Shown here: piece after piece, positions 10,409-18,342 of the stretch
Numbering within the stretch: the stretch's first letter is position 1
How the letters are laid out: every line of letters starts with the position of its first letter
From: CAIOZW01 sp049317725
GTDB taxonomy: Bacteria > Acidobacteriota > Blastocatellia > RBC074
DNA length: 24,567 nt
Direction of reading: 5' to 3'
Assembly: GCA_049317725.1 (NCBI GenBank)
Contig: JBMOHS010000040.1
Coordinates: forward strand, 1-24,567
Translations under genes and position numbers: made by a program
Notes under the pieces: model-generated
What the model saw: the letters and a program-made list of their open reading frames with translations, nothing else
What the model was told of the DNA's origin: nothing
Databases searched by the model: none

Positions 10409-11578
10409 ATGCGAAAGCGGGCGTCGTCGAGGTGGAGAGGGCTGTTCGTGCTCCTGGTCCTCGCTGGGGGCATCGACGGGACGAGACCACTCGGAAATGG
10501 AAGCAGAGTGGGAATGGCGAAGGAAACGCTGCCAATCCCGCTCGGGCTCCCCGCCGACACGTGGTCCTTCTACGTGCCAGTCGACAATCCTTTGACCGCG
10601 GAGAAGGTGGCTCTCGGAAAGCGGCTCTTCTTCGATCCAGCCTTGTCGGCCGATGGGAAGGTCTCCTGCGCGAGTTGCCACCAACCCGAGCGGGGCTTTG
10701 CGGATGCCGAGCCCCTCGCCGTCGGGATCGGAGGACGTCGTGGCACTCGAAATTCGATGAGCCTCCTCAATGTCATCTACAATCCAGCCCAATTCTGGGA
10801 TGGACGGACTGATACCTTGGAGCAGCAGGCCCTCGAGCCCTTGACCCACCCCGACGAGATGGGCAATCGCAGTCTCGCGGAGGTCCTCGAACGATTGCGG
10901 AGAGACGCTGAGTACCGGGCGGCCTTTCGTGCCGCATTTGGCGAAAACGGGGAGATCGATGCGACGCGGCTGGGAAGGGCCCTCGCGAGTTACGAACGCA
11001 CCCTCGTCTCAGGCAACTCCCCCTTCGACCGCTTCCAGGCCGGGGACGAGACCGCGCTGCCCCCGGCAGCCCGACGCGGACTGGCGATCTTCCGGGGCCG
11101 TGGGCGTTGCTCCCGCTGCCACGTCGCCACCGAACAGCAGCCCCTCTTCTCCAATTTTGCCTATCAAAATACCGGGGTAGCGGCGGGGGACCCGTCGTTT
11201 GACCGACTGGCACGATTGGCGGCGCGCCACATCGAACAGTCTCCCTCCCCGCAGCCGCTCGTCGAGATGGAGGGGGTGACGGGGAGCCACGAACTGGGGC
11301 GCGCGCTCCGATCTGGGCTGCTCTTCGAACTGGGATCGTACCGCACACCCTCGCTGCGCAATGTCGCGTTGACGGCACCGTATTTTCACGATGGGAGCGC
11401 GGCGAGCTTGGCCGCTGTCGTCCGCTTCTACAACGCTGGGGGCCGAACGAACCTCAACCTCGAGGAGGAGCTTCATCCGCTTGGGCTGACAGCCCTCGAA
11501 GAGCAGGACTTGGTCGCCTTTCTCGAAGCCTTGACCGGAACTCCTCCCGTGGATCTCTTTCCACGCCATCGTCCCTGA
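10409..11578 (+). CDS. Di-heme cytochrome c peroxidase / MauG family protein, exported
   Basis: A 389-residue periplasmic di-heme protein. An N-terminal signal (basic MRKRASSRWR, then GLFVLLVLAG) precedes two c-type heme sites, CASCH (87-91) and CSRCH (234-238). FFDPALSADGKVSCASCHQP, FWDGRTDTLEQQA and YRTPSLRNVALTAPYFHDGS are diagnostic of the family. Classical CcpA-type enzymes use a Met as distal ligand of the C-terminal heme; near the expected place I see VVRFYNAGG (Tyr341), which favours the MauG-like branch that oxidises proteins or organic substrates, though this is a weak inference. The ATG at 10409 has GGAGGGGAG upstream and lies 16 bases after mgtE; a GTG at 10394 is less likely. Confidence 0.9.
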   Translation: MRKRASSRWRGLFVLLVLAGGIDGTRPLGNGSRVGMAKETLPIPLGLPADTWSFYVPVDNPLTAEKVALGKRLFFDPALSADGKVSCASCHQPERGFADAEPLAVGIGGRRGTRNSMSLLNVIYNPAQFWDGRTDTLEQQALEPLTHPDEMGNRSLAEVLERLRRDAEYRAAFRAAFGENGEIDATRLGRALASYERTLVSGNSPFDRFQAGDETALPPAARRGLAIFRGRGRCSRCHVATEQQPLFSNFAYQNTGVAAGDPSFDRLARLAARHIEQSPSPQPLVEMEGVTGSHELGRALRSGLLFELGSYRTPSLRNVALTAPYFHDGSAASLAAVVRFYNAGGRTNLNLEEELHPLGLTALEEQDLVAFLEALTGTPPVDLFPRHRP

Positions 11579-11658
11579 TTGTCTGCTGCGTTGCAGAGGA
11601 ATGATGCGCGGTCGACTTGTTGAGTCAGTGAGGGGAAGAACCAGGAATGGAGGGGGGG

Positions 11659-13362
11659 TCAGGAGCGGCGGCGCAGTTGACGGCGGAGAGCAGCGCTCAA
11701 GGTCGCCATCTCTTCCAATCGCAATAGCCGCGCCATCGCGAGAAAGACGAGCAGACCGCTGACAATCGACCCACCAACCCCAACAAGGCGTGAGAGAAGG
11801 GCGTCATCCCCAAACCAATGGGTGAGCCCTTGGCAGACCAACAGGCATACCCCTCCCATCACCGCGGAAGCGAGCAACACCCTCCAGAAGGTTGAGAGCA
11901 GGCGCCCCCCCTCGATGGCCCCTAGCCGGCGCCGCATGGCGATCAAGAGCAGCAAAAAGTTGACGATCGCCACCACTGAGATCGAGAGCGCCAACCCACG
12001 ATGTCCAATCTGCCAGACATCGACGGTCCACCAAGCCACCAGATAGTTGATGATGATCGAGACGAGGCTGATGAGCATGGGAATCCGCGTCTCTTTCAGT
12101 GCGAAGAAGGAAGGAACGAGGAGCCTGACTGCCGAATAGGCGGTCAGGCCAATGGCATTCAGGCAGAGCGCGATCGCTGTCTGTCGGGTATCTTCAGGAT
12201 CGAACAGCCCCCGCTCGAAGATGAGGGCGATGATCGGCTCACTCAGGACGATCAATCCGACGGCAGAGGGGATCGTCAGAAAGAAGGTCAGCCGCAGCGA
12301 GGAGGCGATCGTCCGACGAAACTCGACGAGGTTGTCGAGTGCTGCCGCCCGGGAGGCGACCGGCAAGGTGGCGGTCGAGATAGCTACTCCGAAGATCCCA
12401 ATGGGAAGGTAGATCAACCGGAAGGCGTAGGAGAGCCAAGAGACAGGGCCCTCGCCCAGACCGGAGGCGAATCTCGTGTTGACAAAGACGTTGATCTGCA
12501 AAGCGGCCGAGGCAAGGATAGCCGGTGCCATCAGCCGCATCATCTGACGGACTCCCTCATCCCGCAGACTGACGATCGGTTGCCATCGATACCCGACCTC
12601 TCGCAGACTGGGGACTTGGACCAGCCATTGGAGCAGGCCGCCCAGCAGGGTCCCGATCGCCATCCCGACGATTGCCTCACTAGCCCCCTCTGCCGAGTGC
12701 ATCTCACCAAACAGCACCGCCTCGACGTACCGTGGGGACAACCACCAAGCGCATGCCACTCCGCCAACGATCGATCCGACGTTGAACATGGTCGAGGCCG
12801 AAGCGGGTACCGCATAGTGGTCTTTCGAGTTGAGGACCCCCATCGCCACCGTCGCCAACGAGACCATCAGGAGAAAAGGGAACATGATCCGCGTCAAGCG
12901 GACCGCCAGAAAATAGGTCAGTTCCCCCGTCGACCCAGCCAGGACAGTGGAGGAAGAATCGACCATCAGGCCGACCACTTGCGGCGCGAAGAGGATTCCT
13001 GCCCCAATGATTACCGTCAGAATCAGTGCCAGCCCATTATTGACTAGATTGGCGAGGCGCCACGCTGCCCTCTCTCCTTCCTGCGTGATCTTTCGCGAGA
13101 AAGTGGTCACGAATGCCGCCGAGAGCGCCCCCTCAGCAAAGAGATCACGAAGCAGATTTGGGATCCGAAAAGCGATGATGAAGGCATCCATCGCGTAGCC
13201 CGCTCCAAAAAAGGAAGCAAAGACCTGCTCACGAACCAGCCCGAGCAACCGGCTTCCCATGACGGCCACTCCGACGATGCCGGCGGAGCGGGCAACACTC
13301 TTCTGGCCCTGCGGGGACGGAGGGGGCGGGGGGAGCCCCGATTGGTTGCTGGATTCACTCAT
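11659..13362 (-). CDS. murJ: Lipid II flippase MurJ (MviN/MVF family)
   Basis: A 567-residue polytopic inner-membrane protein of the MurJ/MviN family, which moves lipid-linked peptidoglycan precursor across the membrane. After a Pro-rich N-terminus, the family opening appears as VMGSRLLGLVREQVFASFFG, then DAFIIAFRIPNLLRDLFAEGALSAAFV, and about 14 hydrophobic helices follow to the end, including FRLIYLPIGIFGVAISTATLP and the AYSAVRLLVPSFFALKETR block. Length is a little above the usual 510-530, mostly from the first ~25 residues. Its start codon overlaps the end of argF by 8 bases (ATGAGTGA), so translation is probably coupled, although the two products share no pathway. Confidence 0.94.
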   Translation of the reverse strand: MSESSNQSGLPPPPPSPQGQKSVARSAGIVGVAVMGSRLLGLVREQVFASFFGAGYAMDAFIIAFRIPNLLRDLFAEGALSAAFVTTFSRKITQEGERAAWRLANLVNNGLALILTVIIGAGILFAPQVVGLMVDSSSTVLAGSTGELTYFLAVRLTRIMFPFLLMVSLATVAMGVLNSKDHYAVPASASTMFNVGSIVGGVACAWWLSPRYVEAVLFGEMHSAEGASEAIVGMAIGTLLGGLLQWLVQVPSLREVGYRWQPIVSLRDEGVRQMMRLMAPAILASAALQINVFVNTRFASGLGEGPVSWLSYAFRLIYLPIGIFGVAISTATLPVASRAAALDNLVEFRRTIASSLRLTFFLTIPSAVGLIVLSEPIIALIFERGLFDPEDTRQTAIALCLNAIGLTAYSAVRLLVPSFFALKETRIPMLISLVSIIINYLVAWWTVDVWQIGHRGLALSISVVAIVNFLLLLIAMRRRLGAIEGGRLLSTFWRVLLASAVMGGVCLLVCQGLTHWFGDDALLSRLVGVGGSIVSGLLVFLAMARLLRLEEMATLSAALRRQLRRRS

Positions 13363-14293
13363 GGGATCGGCTGGCCTCGATCAGCAGGAACATGATGGCT
13401 TTCTGGGTGTGGAGGCGGTTTTCGGCTTGGTCATAAACAATGGAGCCGGGGCTGTCGATCACCTCTGCGTCGACTTCATCGCCGCGATGGGCTGGCAGAC
13501 AATGCATGAAGAAGGCCCCCGGAGCCGCTGCCTGCATCAGTTGGCGGGTCACGCGGTAGGAGGAGAAGATCTCGCGCCGCCGTTCCGTCTCGGCCTCAAA
13601 TCCCATCGAAGCCCAGACGTCGGTATAGACCGCTTGGGCCCCTTCGACGGCAAGCAACGGGTCATTGACGACTTCGATCTTCGCGCCGGTGCGTTTGGCC
13701 TCCCGTCGTGCAAGGCGCACAATCGAGGCATCGGGCTCGTAGCCCTTGGGGGTTCCGACCCGCATCTCGATCCCCAACTTCGCGGCACCAAAGATGAGGG
13801 AGTGGCAGGTGTTGTTGCCATCTCCCACATAGGCCAAGCGGAACCCACGTAGATCAGTGCCGACCTTTTCGGTCAGCGTGAAGTAGTCGGTCAGCCCCTG
13901 GCAAGGGTGGCTCCGCTCGGACAGGCCGTTGATCACAGGAACCGAAGAGTAGGCCGCCAGCTCGACCACTGTCTCGTGGCTGTAGGTGCGAGCAACGATG
14001 ATATCGACCCACCGCTCGAGGTTGAGTGCCATGTCCTTGACCGATTCGCGCTCGCCGAGCCGAACGCCCTGATGGTCAAGATAGACGCAAGAAGCCCCCA
14101 TCTGGGTTGCACCAAGATCGAAGGTGACCCGTGTACGGAGACTGGGTTTTTCGAAGATCAGGGCGACGCTGCACCCCGCAAGCGCTTGGCGGTAGGCTTT
14201 CGGATCACGTTTCACCTCGGCGGCCACCGAGAAGACCCGACCAACTTCCTTGGGAGTAAAATCGTGCAGCGAGATCAGATCGGTCAGGGCCAC
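13355..14293 (-). CDS. argF: Ornithine carbamoyltransferase
   Basis: A 312-residue transcarbamylase that makes citrulline from ornithine and carbamoyl phosphate in arginine synthesis. Carbamoyl-phosphate binding residues are in EKPSLRTR (48-55) and HPCQ (129-132), the ornithine-side SMG loop is DVWASMG (225-231), and HCLPAHRGDEV (264 on) carries the active Cys. These features fit an ornithine rather than an N-acetyl or N-succinylornithine enzyme. The start is GTG at 14293 with AGGAG 9 bases upstream. A five-codon frame ATG...TGA begins just upstream and overlaps this start, probably by chance. It is followed by murJ with an 8-base overlap and is transcribed from the promoter at 14347-14375. 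Confidence 0.95.
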   Translation of the reverse strand: MALTDLISLHDFTPKEVGRVFSVAAEVKRDPKAYRQALAGCSVALIFEKPSLRTRVTFDLGATQMGASCVYLDHQGVRLGERESVKDMALNLERWVDIIVARTYSHETVVELAAYSSVPVINGLSERSHPCQGLTDYFTLTEKVGTDLRGFRLAYVGDGNNTCHSLIFGAAKLGIEMRVGTPKGYEPDASIVRLARREAKRTGAKIEVVNDPLLAVEGAQAVYTDVWASMGFEAETERRREIFSSYRVTRQLMQAAAPGAFFMHCLPAHRGDEVDAEVIDSPGSIVYDQAENRLHTQKAIMFLLIEASRSHE

Positions 14294-14323
14294 TGGGTCA
14301 TTCTCCTGTCTTGCAGATGAATG

Positions 14324-14340
14324 CCTTTTTTGTAAAAAGG
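14324..14340. repeat. AT-rich palindrome at the argF transcription start
   Basis: CCTTTTT and AAAAAGG form exact 7-bp arms around a 3-base centre, placed immediately downstream of the -10 box at 14347-14352. It therefore covers the expected first transcribed bases. Options are an operator, a 5' hairpin of the argF mRNA or a terminator for the upstream exporter gene. It does not look like the standard ARG box. Confidence 0.6.
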
Positions 14341-14346
14341 TTTCAC

Positions 14347-14375
14347 ATTATAAAACTATTATCTTCGCTGTACAA
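14347..14375 (-). promoter_or_regulatory. Sigma70-type promoter for argF-murJ
   Basis: Read on the minus strand: TTGTAC (14375-14370), exactly 17 bases, then perfect TATAAT (14352-14347). The -35 box lies in the last codons and the spacer over the stop of the DMT gene. The predicted leader to the GTG at 14293 is about 45-50 bases. This is the best promoter match in the window. Confidence 0.75.
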
Positions 14376-14808
14376 ACCAGATTCCCAGCAACAAGAGGAG
14401 CACTCCAACGACACGCGAGGGAGTGATCGACCGGGCGGGCAATCCGAAGAGACCGTAGTGATCGAGAACCACCGCTCCGGCGAGCTGACCAAGCATGATC
14501 GTCGCGGTAAAGAGTGCAGCTCCGGTGCGGGGAATGACCAGAACCCCTGACAGCACAATCATGACCCCAATGCAGCCTCCAAACCAAGCCCACCAGGGGG
14601 CGCGCAGCGCCTCCCGCCAAGCCCCCTCCTGCCCGAGCCGGGTCGAGACACCAATGACGACCGTCAGCGCCATCAACCCAACCAGAAAGTTGATCCCGGC
14701 ACTGTAGAGTGGATTGCCAACGAAAGTCCGCATCCGGGCATTCATCGCTGCCTGTGCGGGAATCAACAGTCCCGCGAGAAAAGTGACTCCCAGCCACCCT
14801 GCCTTCAT
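14359..14808 (-). CDS. DMT superfamily transporter, DUF606 (YdcZ) family
   Basis: A 149-residue membrane protein with about five hydrophobic helices: WLGVTFLAGLLIPAQAAMNA, PLYSAGINFLVGLMALTVVI, WWAWFGGCIGVMIVLSGVLV, ALFTATIMLGQLAGAVVLDH and VVGVLLLLLGIWFV. The GxxxGxxIPxQxxxNaxxR opening and the 'TATIMLGQLAGAVVLDHYGLFG' region are typical of the DUF606 branch of the drug/metabolite transporters. Its cargo is unknown. I took the ATG at 14808 because AAGGAAGG lies 7-11 bases upstream; the frame is open to an earlier start at 14949 but that stretch is charged and not conserved-looking. The end of this gene contains the argF -35 box. Confidence 0.86.
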   Translation of the reverse strand: MKAGWLGVTFLAGLLIPAQAAMNARMRTFVGNPLYSAGINFLVGLMALTVVIGVSTRLGQEGAWREALRAPWWAWFGGCIGVMIVLSGVLVIPRTGAALFTATIMLGQLAGAVVLDHYGLFGLPARSITPSRVVGVLLLLLGIWFVQRR

Positions 14809-14869
14809 CGCTGCCTTCCTTCCTTGCCGACGCCGACTCTTCCCCTCGAAGAAAAGAGAAGGGAAAGAG

Positions 14870-14923
14870 AGAGACCGGGTCTCCGGAAGGCACGATCGAA
14901 AGACCACCCCTCGGAGATCCCGG
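14870..14923 (-). terminator. Candidate intrinsic terminator after the Gfo/Idh gene
   Basis: On the minus strand CCGGGATCTCCG (14923-14912) pairs with CGGAGACCCGG (14885-14875), 11 pairs with one bulged base around a 26-base loop, followed by a pyrimidine tract (TCTCTCTCTTTCCC...). The inner arm overlaps a 13-base palindrome GAGACCGGGTCTC (14871-14883). The tract is not a pure T run, so termination strength is uncertain. Confidence 0.4.
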
Positions 14924-14954
14924 TCCGGTGAGACACCCGACGAGACCACCTCAC

Positions 14955-16298
14955 TCAGCGCAGCGAGACGGCCCCTGAAGTCCCCAGGGTATCGAGATTG
15001 AGCTTGAGGTTCCAGTTATCGTTCGACTTCACCATCCGATCCCAGGTGATCTCGCGGCCGGACATGACCGCCATCCGCCCGAGAATCGAGGTCAGAGTCG
15101 TGTCGACGCCGTGTTCCACCTCGTTGTGGAGCTTACCGGTCTTGATGCTCTCGACCAGCGCCTGCATCTTGGTGCCGACGGCCAAGTGGAGATCGACCTT
15201 GCCCGCGTCCAAGCGATCGCCTGTCTTCTCTCCTTCCCGAACCTGGTTGAGGGTGATTGTCGCCGGCCCGCTCTGCATCGTCTCTGCAAAGCCATCGACG
15301 CCGAAGAAGCGCTCCCCCTGCTGGCGATAGCCCTTGTTCCGGAACTGGTTGGAGTTGAAGCTGACGTGGACATCGCCCGGGTAGGTGTAGGTCAAGATGT
15401 AATGGTCATGCGTCAACATCCCGGCGGGAATGCCCTCGACCTGCTTCCGCAGGGTACGTCCGGCGGTTCCACTCGCCTTGATTGGGTGCGACTTGAGCGC
15501 CCAGTTGACAATGTCGACGATGTGGATGTTCTGCTCGACAATGATGTCACCGGAGAGCGCCAGATCGAAGACCCAGTTGCGCAGGCGGGCTTCGAGGTCG
15601 CTCATCCCCGGCTTGTTCTGCCGTCCGAGATCATTGGTGTAGTAGAAGCTCTGTCCAAGAACGATCGGGCCAATCTCGCCGGCATGAATCCGACCGATGG
15701 TGTTCTTGTAGCCAACATCGAACCGCTTCTGCAATCCGACGTGAACGCTCACCTTGCCGTCGGCCTGCTTGCCGGTCTTGAGGACACGCATGCACCCTGC
15801 CACATCGGTCGCAACTGGCTTTTCGAGATAGACGTGCTTGCCTGCCGCCACGGCCGCCTCAAAGTGCTCGGGGTGGAAGTAGGGTGGGCTCGTCACCAGA
15901 ACCAGATCGACATCCTTCGATTGGACGAGATTTTCAAATCCCCGGGCCCCTTTGAAGAGGTTGGCCTCGGCAATCTTGGCGTGGCCCTTGGTGGCCCCAA
16001 GCTCGTCGAACCGGTTGCGCGCGGCCTCGACCCGATCCTCGAAGAGGTCGTGAAGGGCGGCGACACGGACATCCGTATTCTTGACAAACTCGCCACCATC
16101 GTACGTTCCCCGCCCACCACAACCGATGATCCCGAGACCAAGGGCCGAATTGGCAGCATAGGTGAAGACGGTTGAAGCCGGCAGGATGGTCAGCCCCGCG
16201 CCCATCGTCGCCGTGGTCTTGACAAAGTCCCGGCGCGGCTGGGAGGGTCTCTCCGGAGCCGCCTGATTTGCCTCTTGGTCCAATTGCTGGTCTTTCAT
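14955..16298 (-). CDS. Gfo/Idh/MocA family NAD(P)-dependent oxidoreductase with Tat signal
   Basis: A 447-residue sugar- or inositol-type oxidoreductase. The N-terminus has a twin-arginine motif, PRRDFVK (Arg22, Arg23), and a hydrophobic stretch ending near ASTVFTYAA, so it is probably exported folded through Tat. The Rossmann loop is GIIGCGGRG (about 57-65) and EKPVA (159 on) carries the conserved catalytic/cofactor Lys. The C-terminal half is the alpha/beta substrate domain (GDIIVEQNIHIVDIVNW and later). Such secreted members are abundant in Planctomycetes, Acidobacteriota and Poribacteria that break down polysaccharides; their substrates are mostly unknown. GAGGAGAG precedes the ATG. A promoter candidate lies at 16377-16405, so it may be transcribed separately from the dipeptidase upstream. 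Confidence 0.92.
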   Translation of the reverse strand: MKDQQLDQEANQAAPERPSQPRRDFVKTTATMGAGLTILPASTVFTYAANSALGLGIIGCGGRGTYDGGEFVKNTDVRVAALHDLFEDRVEAARNRFDELGATKGHAKIAEANLFKGARGFENLVQSKDVDLVLVTSPPYFHPEHFEAAVAAGKHVYLEKPVATDVAGCMRVLKTGKQADGKVSVHVGLQKRFDVGYKNTIGRIHAGEIGPIVLGQSFYYTNDLGRQNKPGMSDLEARLRNWVFDLALSGDIIVEQNIHIVDIVNWALKSHPIKASGTAGRTLRKQVEGIPAGMLTHDHYILTYTYPGDVHVSFNSNQFRNKGYRQQGERFFGVDGFAETMQSGPATITLNQVREGEKTGDRLDAGKVDLHLAVGTKMQALVESIKTGKLHNEVEHGVDTTLTSILGRMAVMSGREITWDRMVKSNDNWNLKLNLDTLGTSGAVSLR

Positions 16299-16376
16299 GT
16301 TGCTCTCCTCACAATCAGAATGAATGCGGCCCTCCAGGAACGGAGCAGCCTCTTCCGGTCAATCCAATGAGCCAAT

Positions 16377-16405
16377 GTAATAACGCATTCATACGCGGCT
16401 TGCAA
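16377..16405 (-). promoter_or_regulatory. Candidate promoter for the Gfo/Idh gene
   Basis: On the minus strand TTGCAA (16405-16400), 17 bases, then TATTAC (16382-16377); 4 of 6 consensus matches in each box. The start would lie roughly 70 bases before the ATG at 16298, inside the 128-bp gap after the dipeptidase gene. Confidence 0.45.
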
Positions 16406-16426
16406 CCTTCCGTCGTGTGGGGGGGA

Positions 16427-17716
16427 TCACGGTTGGAGACGTGCCCGGGAGGGGAGTTCCCCGGCGGCCTGGAGTGAGCGGGCGACCTCCTCGTTGCGGG
16501 CCATGACCCGGAGGAGGTTCTCTCCGAGCACTTTGCGGACGTCGTCTTCCGAGTATCCACGGCGAAGGAGGTGATAGGTCAGGGTCGGAAGCTTGGAGAT
16601 ATCCTCCATTCCCGGCGGGACTTCTCCATCGACACCGTCATAATCGGACCCGATGCCAACGTGATCGATGCCCGCAACGCGGATGATATGTTCGAAATGC
16701 TGAAGGAGCATCTCAAGGGTTGCGCCCTTGACGGCACGGGTCGGGCGGGGCTGATCGGCCGGTGCATACTCCGTATTGATGAAGGCGTTGTAGAAGTTGA
16801 CCATGACCACGCCGCCGTTACGTGCAACGGCACGGAGCATCTCGTCGGAGAGGTTGCGGCCGACATTGGTCAGGGCGCGGGCGGAGGAGTGCGAGGCGAG
16901 GACGGGAGCACGGGTCGTCTCGAGAACCGACCAGAAGGTCTGATCAGCGACGTGAGAGATGTCGACCATCATTCCGAGTCGATTCATCTCGCGGACCACG
17001 TCCCGCCCGAAGGGACTGAGCCCTCCGTGTCGGACTTCGGCAGGAACAGAGATCCCGCCGGCGGAATCGGCCCAGTTGTTGGTGTTGGTGTGGGTCAGGG
17101 TCATGTAGCGAACACCAAGGCGGTGGAAGAGACGCAGGGCAGCGAGGCTGTCTTCGATGGCGTGGCCCCCTTCGATTCCCATCAAAGCGGCAATCTTGCC
17201 AGATCGATGGATGCGGCGGATATCGGCGACAGTGGTGGCCAGCTCGAGATCCTTCGGGTGACGGCGGAGCTGCTCATAGACGCCATCGATCATCTCCATC
17301 GCCCGACGGGCCGAGCCCCCTTCCCGGGCATAGCGACCGGCGACATAGATCGAGAAGAACTCCGCGCCAAGTCCCCCCTGGCGCATTCTCACGAGATCGG
17401 TCTGAGTTTTGCCGGAGGGATCGAGTTTCCCCAGATCGAACCCCTCATCCGTGATGAAGGAGGTGATATCGTTGTGGGTATCGACCACCAACGAATGGCG
17501 ATGCAGGCGCTCGGCACGCGCCCGGAGAGCCGCTTCCGACTCGACACTGGGGCGATTAGTGGGAGGTTGGGCCAAGACCCGCCCGGCCCCGGTCAACGAA
17601 ACCAACCAGAGCAGGGAGAGAACTCCCCCGCAGATGAGCCGGGCTGTCCTGCGGGGCGGTCCGGATCGCACGGGTCGGTCGCGTCGTCTTCTCCTGGCCT
17701 CTTCTCTTCTTCTCAT
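16427..17716 (-). CDS. Membrane dipeptidase (renal dipeptidase, peptidase family M19), exported
   Basis: A 429-residue zinc dipeptidase. All ligands of the M19 di-zinc site align with the family: DTHND (His81, Asp83), GIEGGH (Glu182), DISHVADQTF (His255), SHSSARAL (His276), and Asp358 in GSDYDG; Arg287 in NVGRNLSD fits the substrate-binding arginine. The protein begins with an unusually arginine-rich stretch (residues 1-26), then a hydrophobic segment (about 27-49) ending LTGAGRVLAQ, so it is exported or anchored in the inner membrane facing the periplasm. Family members cleave dipeptides, including some with D-residues. AGAAGG lies upstream of the ATG. It is transcribed divergently from the SPOR-lnt operon. 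Confidence 0.93.
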   Translation of the reverse strand: MRRREEARRRRRDRPVRSGPPRRTARLICGGVLSLLWLVSLTGAGRVLAQPPTNRPSVESEAALRARAERLHRHSLVVDTHNDITSFITDEGFDLGKLDPSGKTQTDLVRMRQGGLGAEFFSIYVAGRYAREGGSARRAMEMIDGVYEQLRRHPKDLELATTVADIRRIHRSGKIAALMGIEGGHAIEDSLAALRLFHRLGVRYMTLTHTNTNNWADSAGGISVPAEVRHGGLSPFGRDVVREMNRLGMMVDISHVADQTFWSVLETTRAPVLASHSSARALTNVGRNLSDEMLRAVARNGGVVMVNFYNAFINTEYAPADQPRPTRAVKGATLEMLLQHFEHIIRVAGIDHVGIGSDYDGVDGEVPPGMEDISKLPTLTYHLLRRGYSEDDVRKVLGENLLRVMARNEEVARSLQAAGELPSRARLQP

Positions 17717-17735
17717 CGTTACCTTCTCTGGTGGT

Positions 17736-17813
17736 TATTGTGGGTCGGTTCGTCTTCAACAGGGTGAAAAGAAGAGGCCGAAGCGGTCTCTCCGCAGTTG
17801 TATTGTGGGTCGG
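17736..17813. repeat. Pair of 13-bp direct repeats in a divergent control region
   Basis: TATTGTGGGTCGG occurs at 17736-17748 and again at 17801-17813, a spacing of 65 bases. Two further GGGTCG cores follow near 17856 and 17894. All lie between the dipeptidase start (17716) and the SPOR gene (17944). They may be binding sites for a regulator serving one or both genes. On the minus strand TTGCGC-17 bases-CACAAT overlaps the second copy and could be the dipeptidase promoter. Confidence 0.5.
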
Positions 17814-17861
17814 AGTACCAATTTGCGCAAGTCTTAAGGGATCGGTTCGAGAGGTGGGTCG

Positions 17862-17870
17862 TGGTACAAT
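17862..17870 (+). promoter_or_regulatory. Extended -10 promoter candidate for the SPOR-lnt-thiE-glcD operon
   Basis: TGGTACAAT fits the extended -10 form TGnTATAAT with one mismatch. There is no good -35 box, as is usual for extended -10 promoters. Transcription would begin near 17877, about 67 bases before the chosen TTG start. Confidence 0.45.
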
Positions 17871-17943
17871 CGCCCGACCATTCGAGAGAGACGGGTCGGG
17901 AGAGAAGGGAAAGAACGAAGAGGCCGGGAAGGAGTCGACTGTC

Positions 17944-18342
17944 TTGTGGAACCTGCTACAAAATCCGAATCGGGCCGATCGACGGGCGCTGATGGTCTTC
18001 TTTGCCATCGCGTTGCTGCTGTCGCTCTATTTTGCCTCCGGGATCCTCGTGGGGTACGTCTCTCCGCCGGCGGACTTGATCGAGATGGCCAAGGAGGAGC
18101 CAGGATGGGCCGTGCGCGTCTCGCGGCTCCCCACATTTGACGCCGCCTCGCAATTGACCGCCGCCATTCGGAATCAGCGCCAACTGGAGGCGGTGATCGA
18201 GGGAGCGCCGAATGAAACCGGCTACCAAGTACGGATCGGGCCAGTGGCCACCCGTGAGATGGCGGAGCTGCTGGCAGAAGAACTGACGACGAGTGGGTAT
18301 CCCCGCATCGACATTCTGGAAAGCATCGAGAGAGACCGTTGA
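17944..18342 (+). CDS. SPOR-domain membrane protein
   Basis: A 132-residue bitopic protein with a short cytoplasmic N-terminus, one transmembrane helix (about 17-35, ALMVFFAIALLLSLYFASGI), a linker and a C-terminal SPOR domain (about 57-130; WAVRVSRLPTFDAASQLTAA ... YQVRIGPVATREMAELLAEE). SPOR domains bind denuded peptidoglycan glycans, often at the division septum. The start is not certain. TTG at 17944 has AAGGAG 9 bases upstream and gives a normal short N-terminus; the frame is open back to an ATG at 17731, which would run through the promoter region and has no good ribosome site. The last bases overlap the lnt start as TTGA. Its role beside Lnt (cell envelope) is sensible but not proven. 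Confidence 0.82.
   Translation: MWNLLQNPNRADRRALMVFFAIALLLSLYFASGILVGYVSPPADLIEMAKEEPGWAVRVSRLPTFDAASQLTAAIRNQRQLEAVIEGAPNETGYQVRIGPVATREMAELLAEELTTSGYPRIDILESIERDR

Noticed and set aside
11579..11658. Terminator between the convergent peroxidase and murJ genes
   Set aside because: Only a 5-bp stem TCTGC/GCAGA without a T run is visible, too weak to call.
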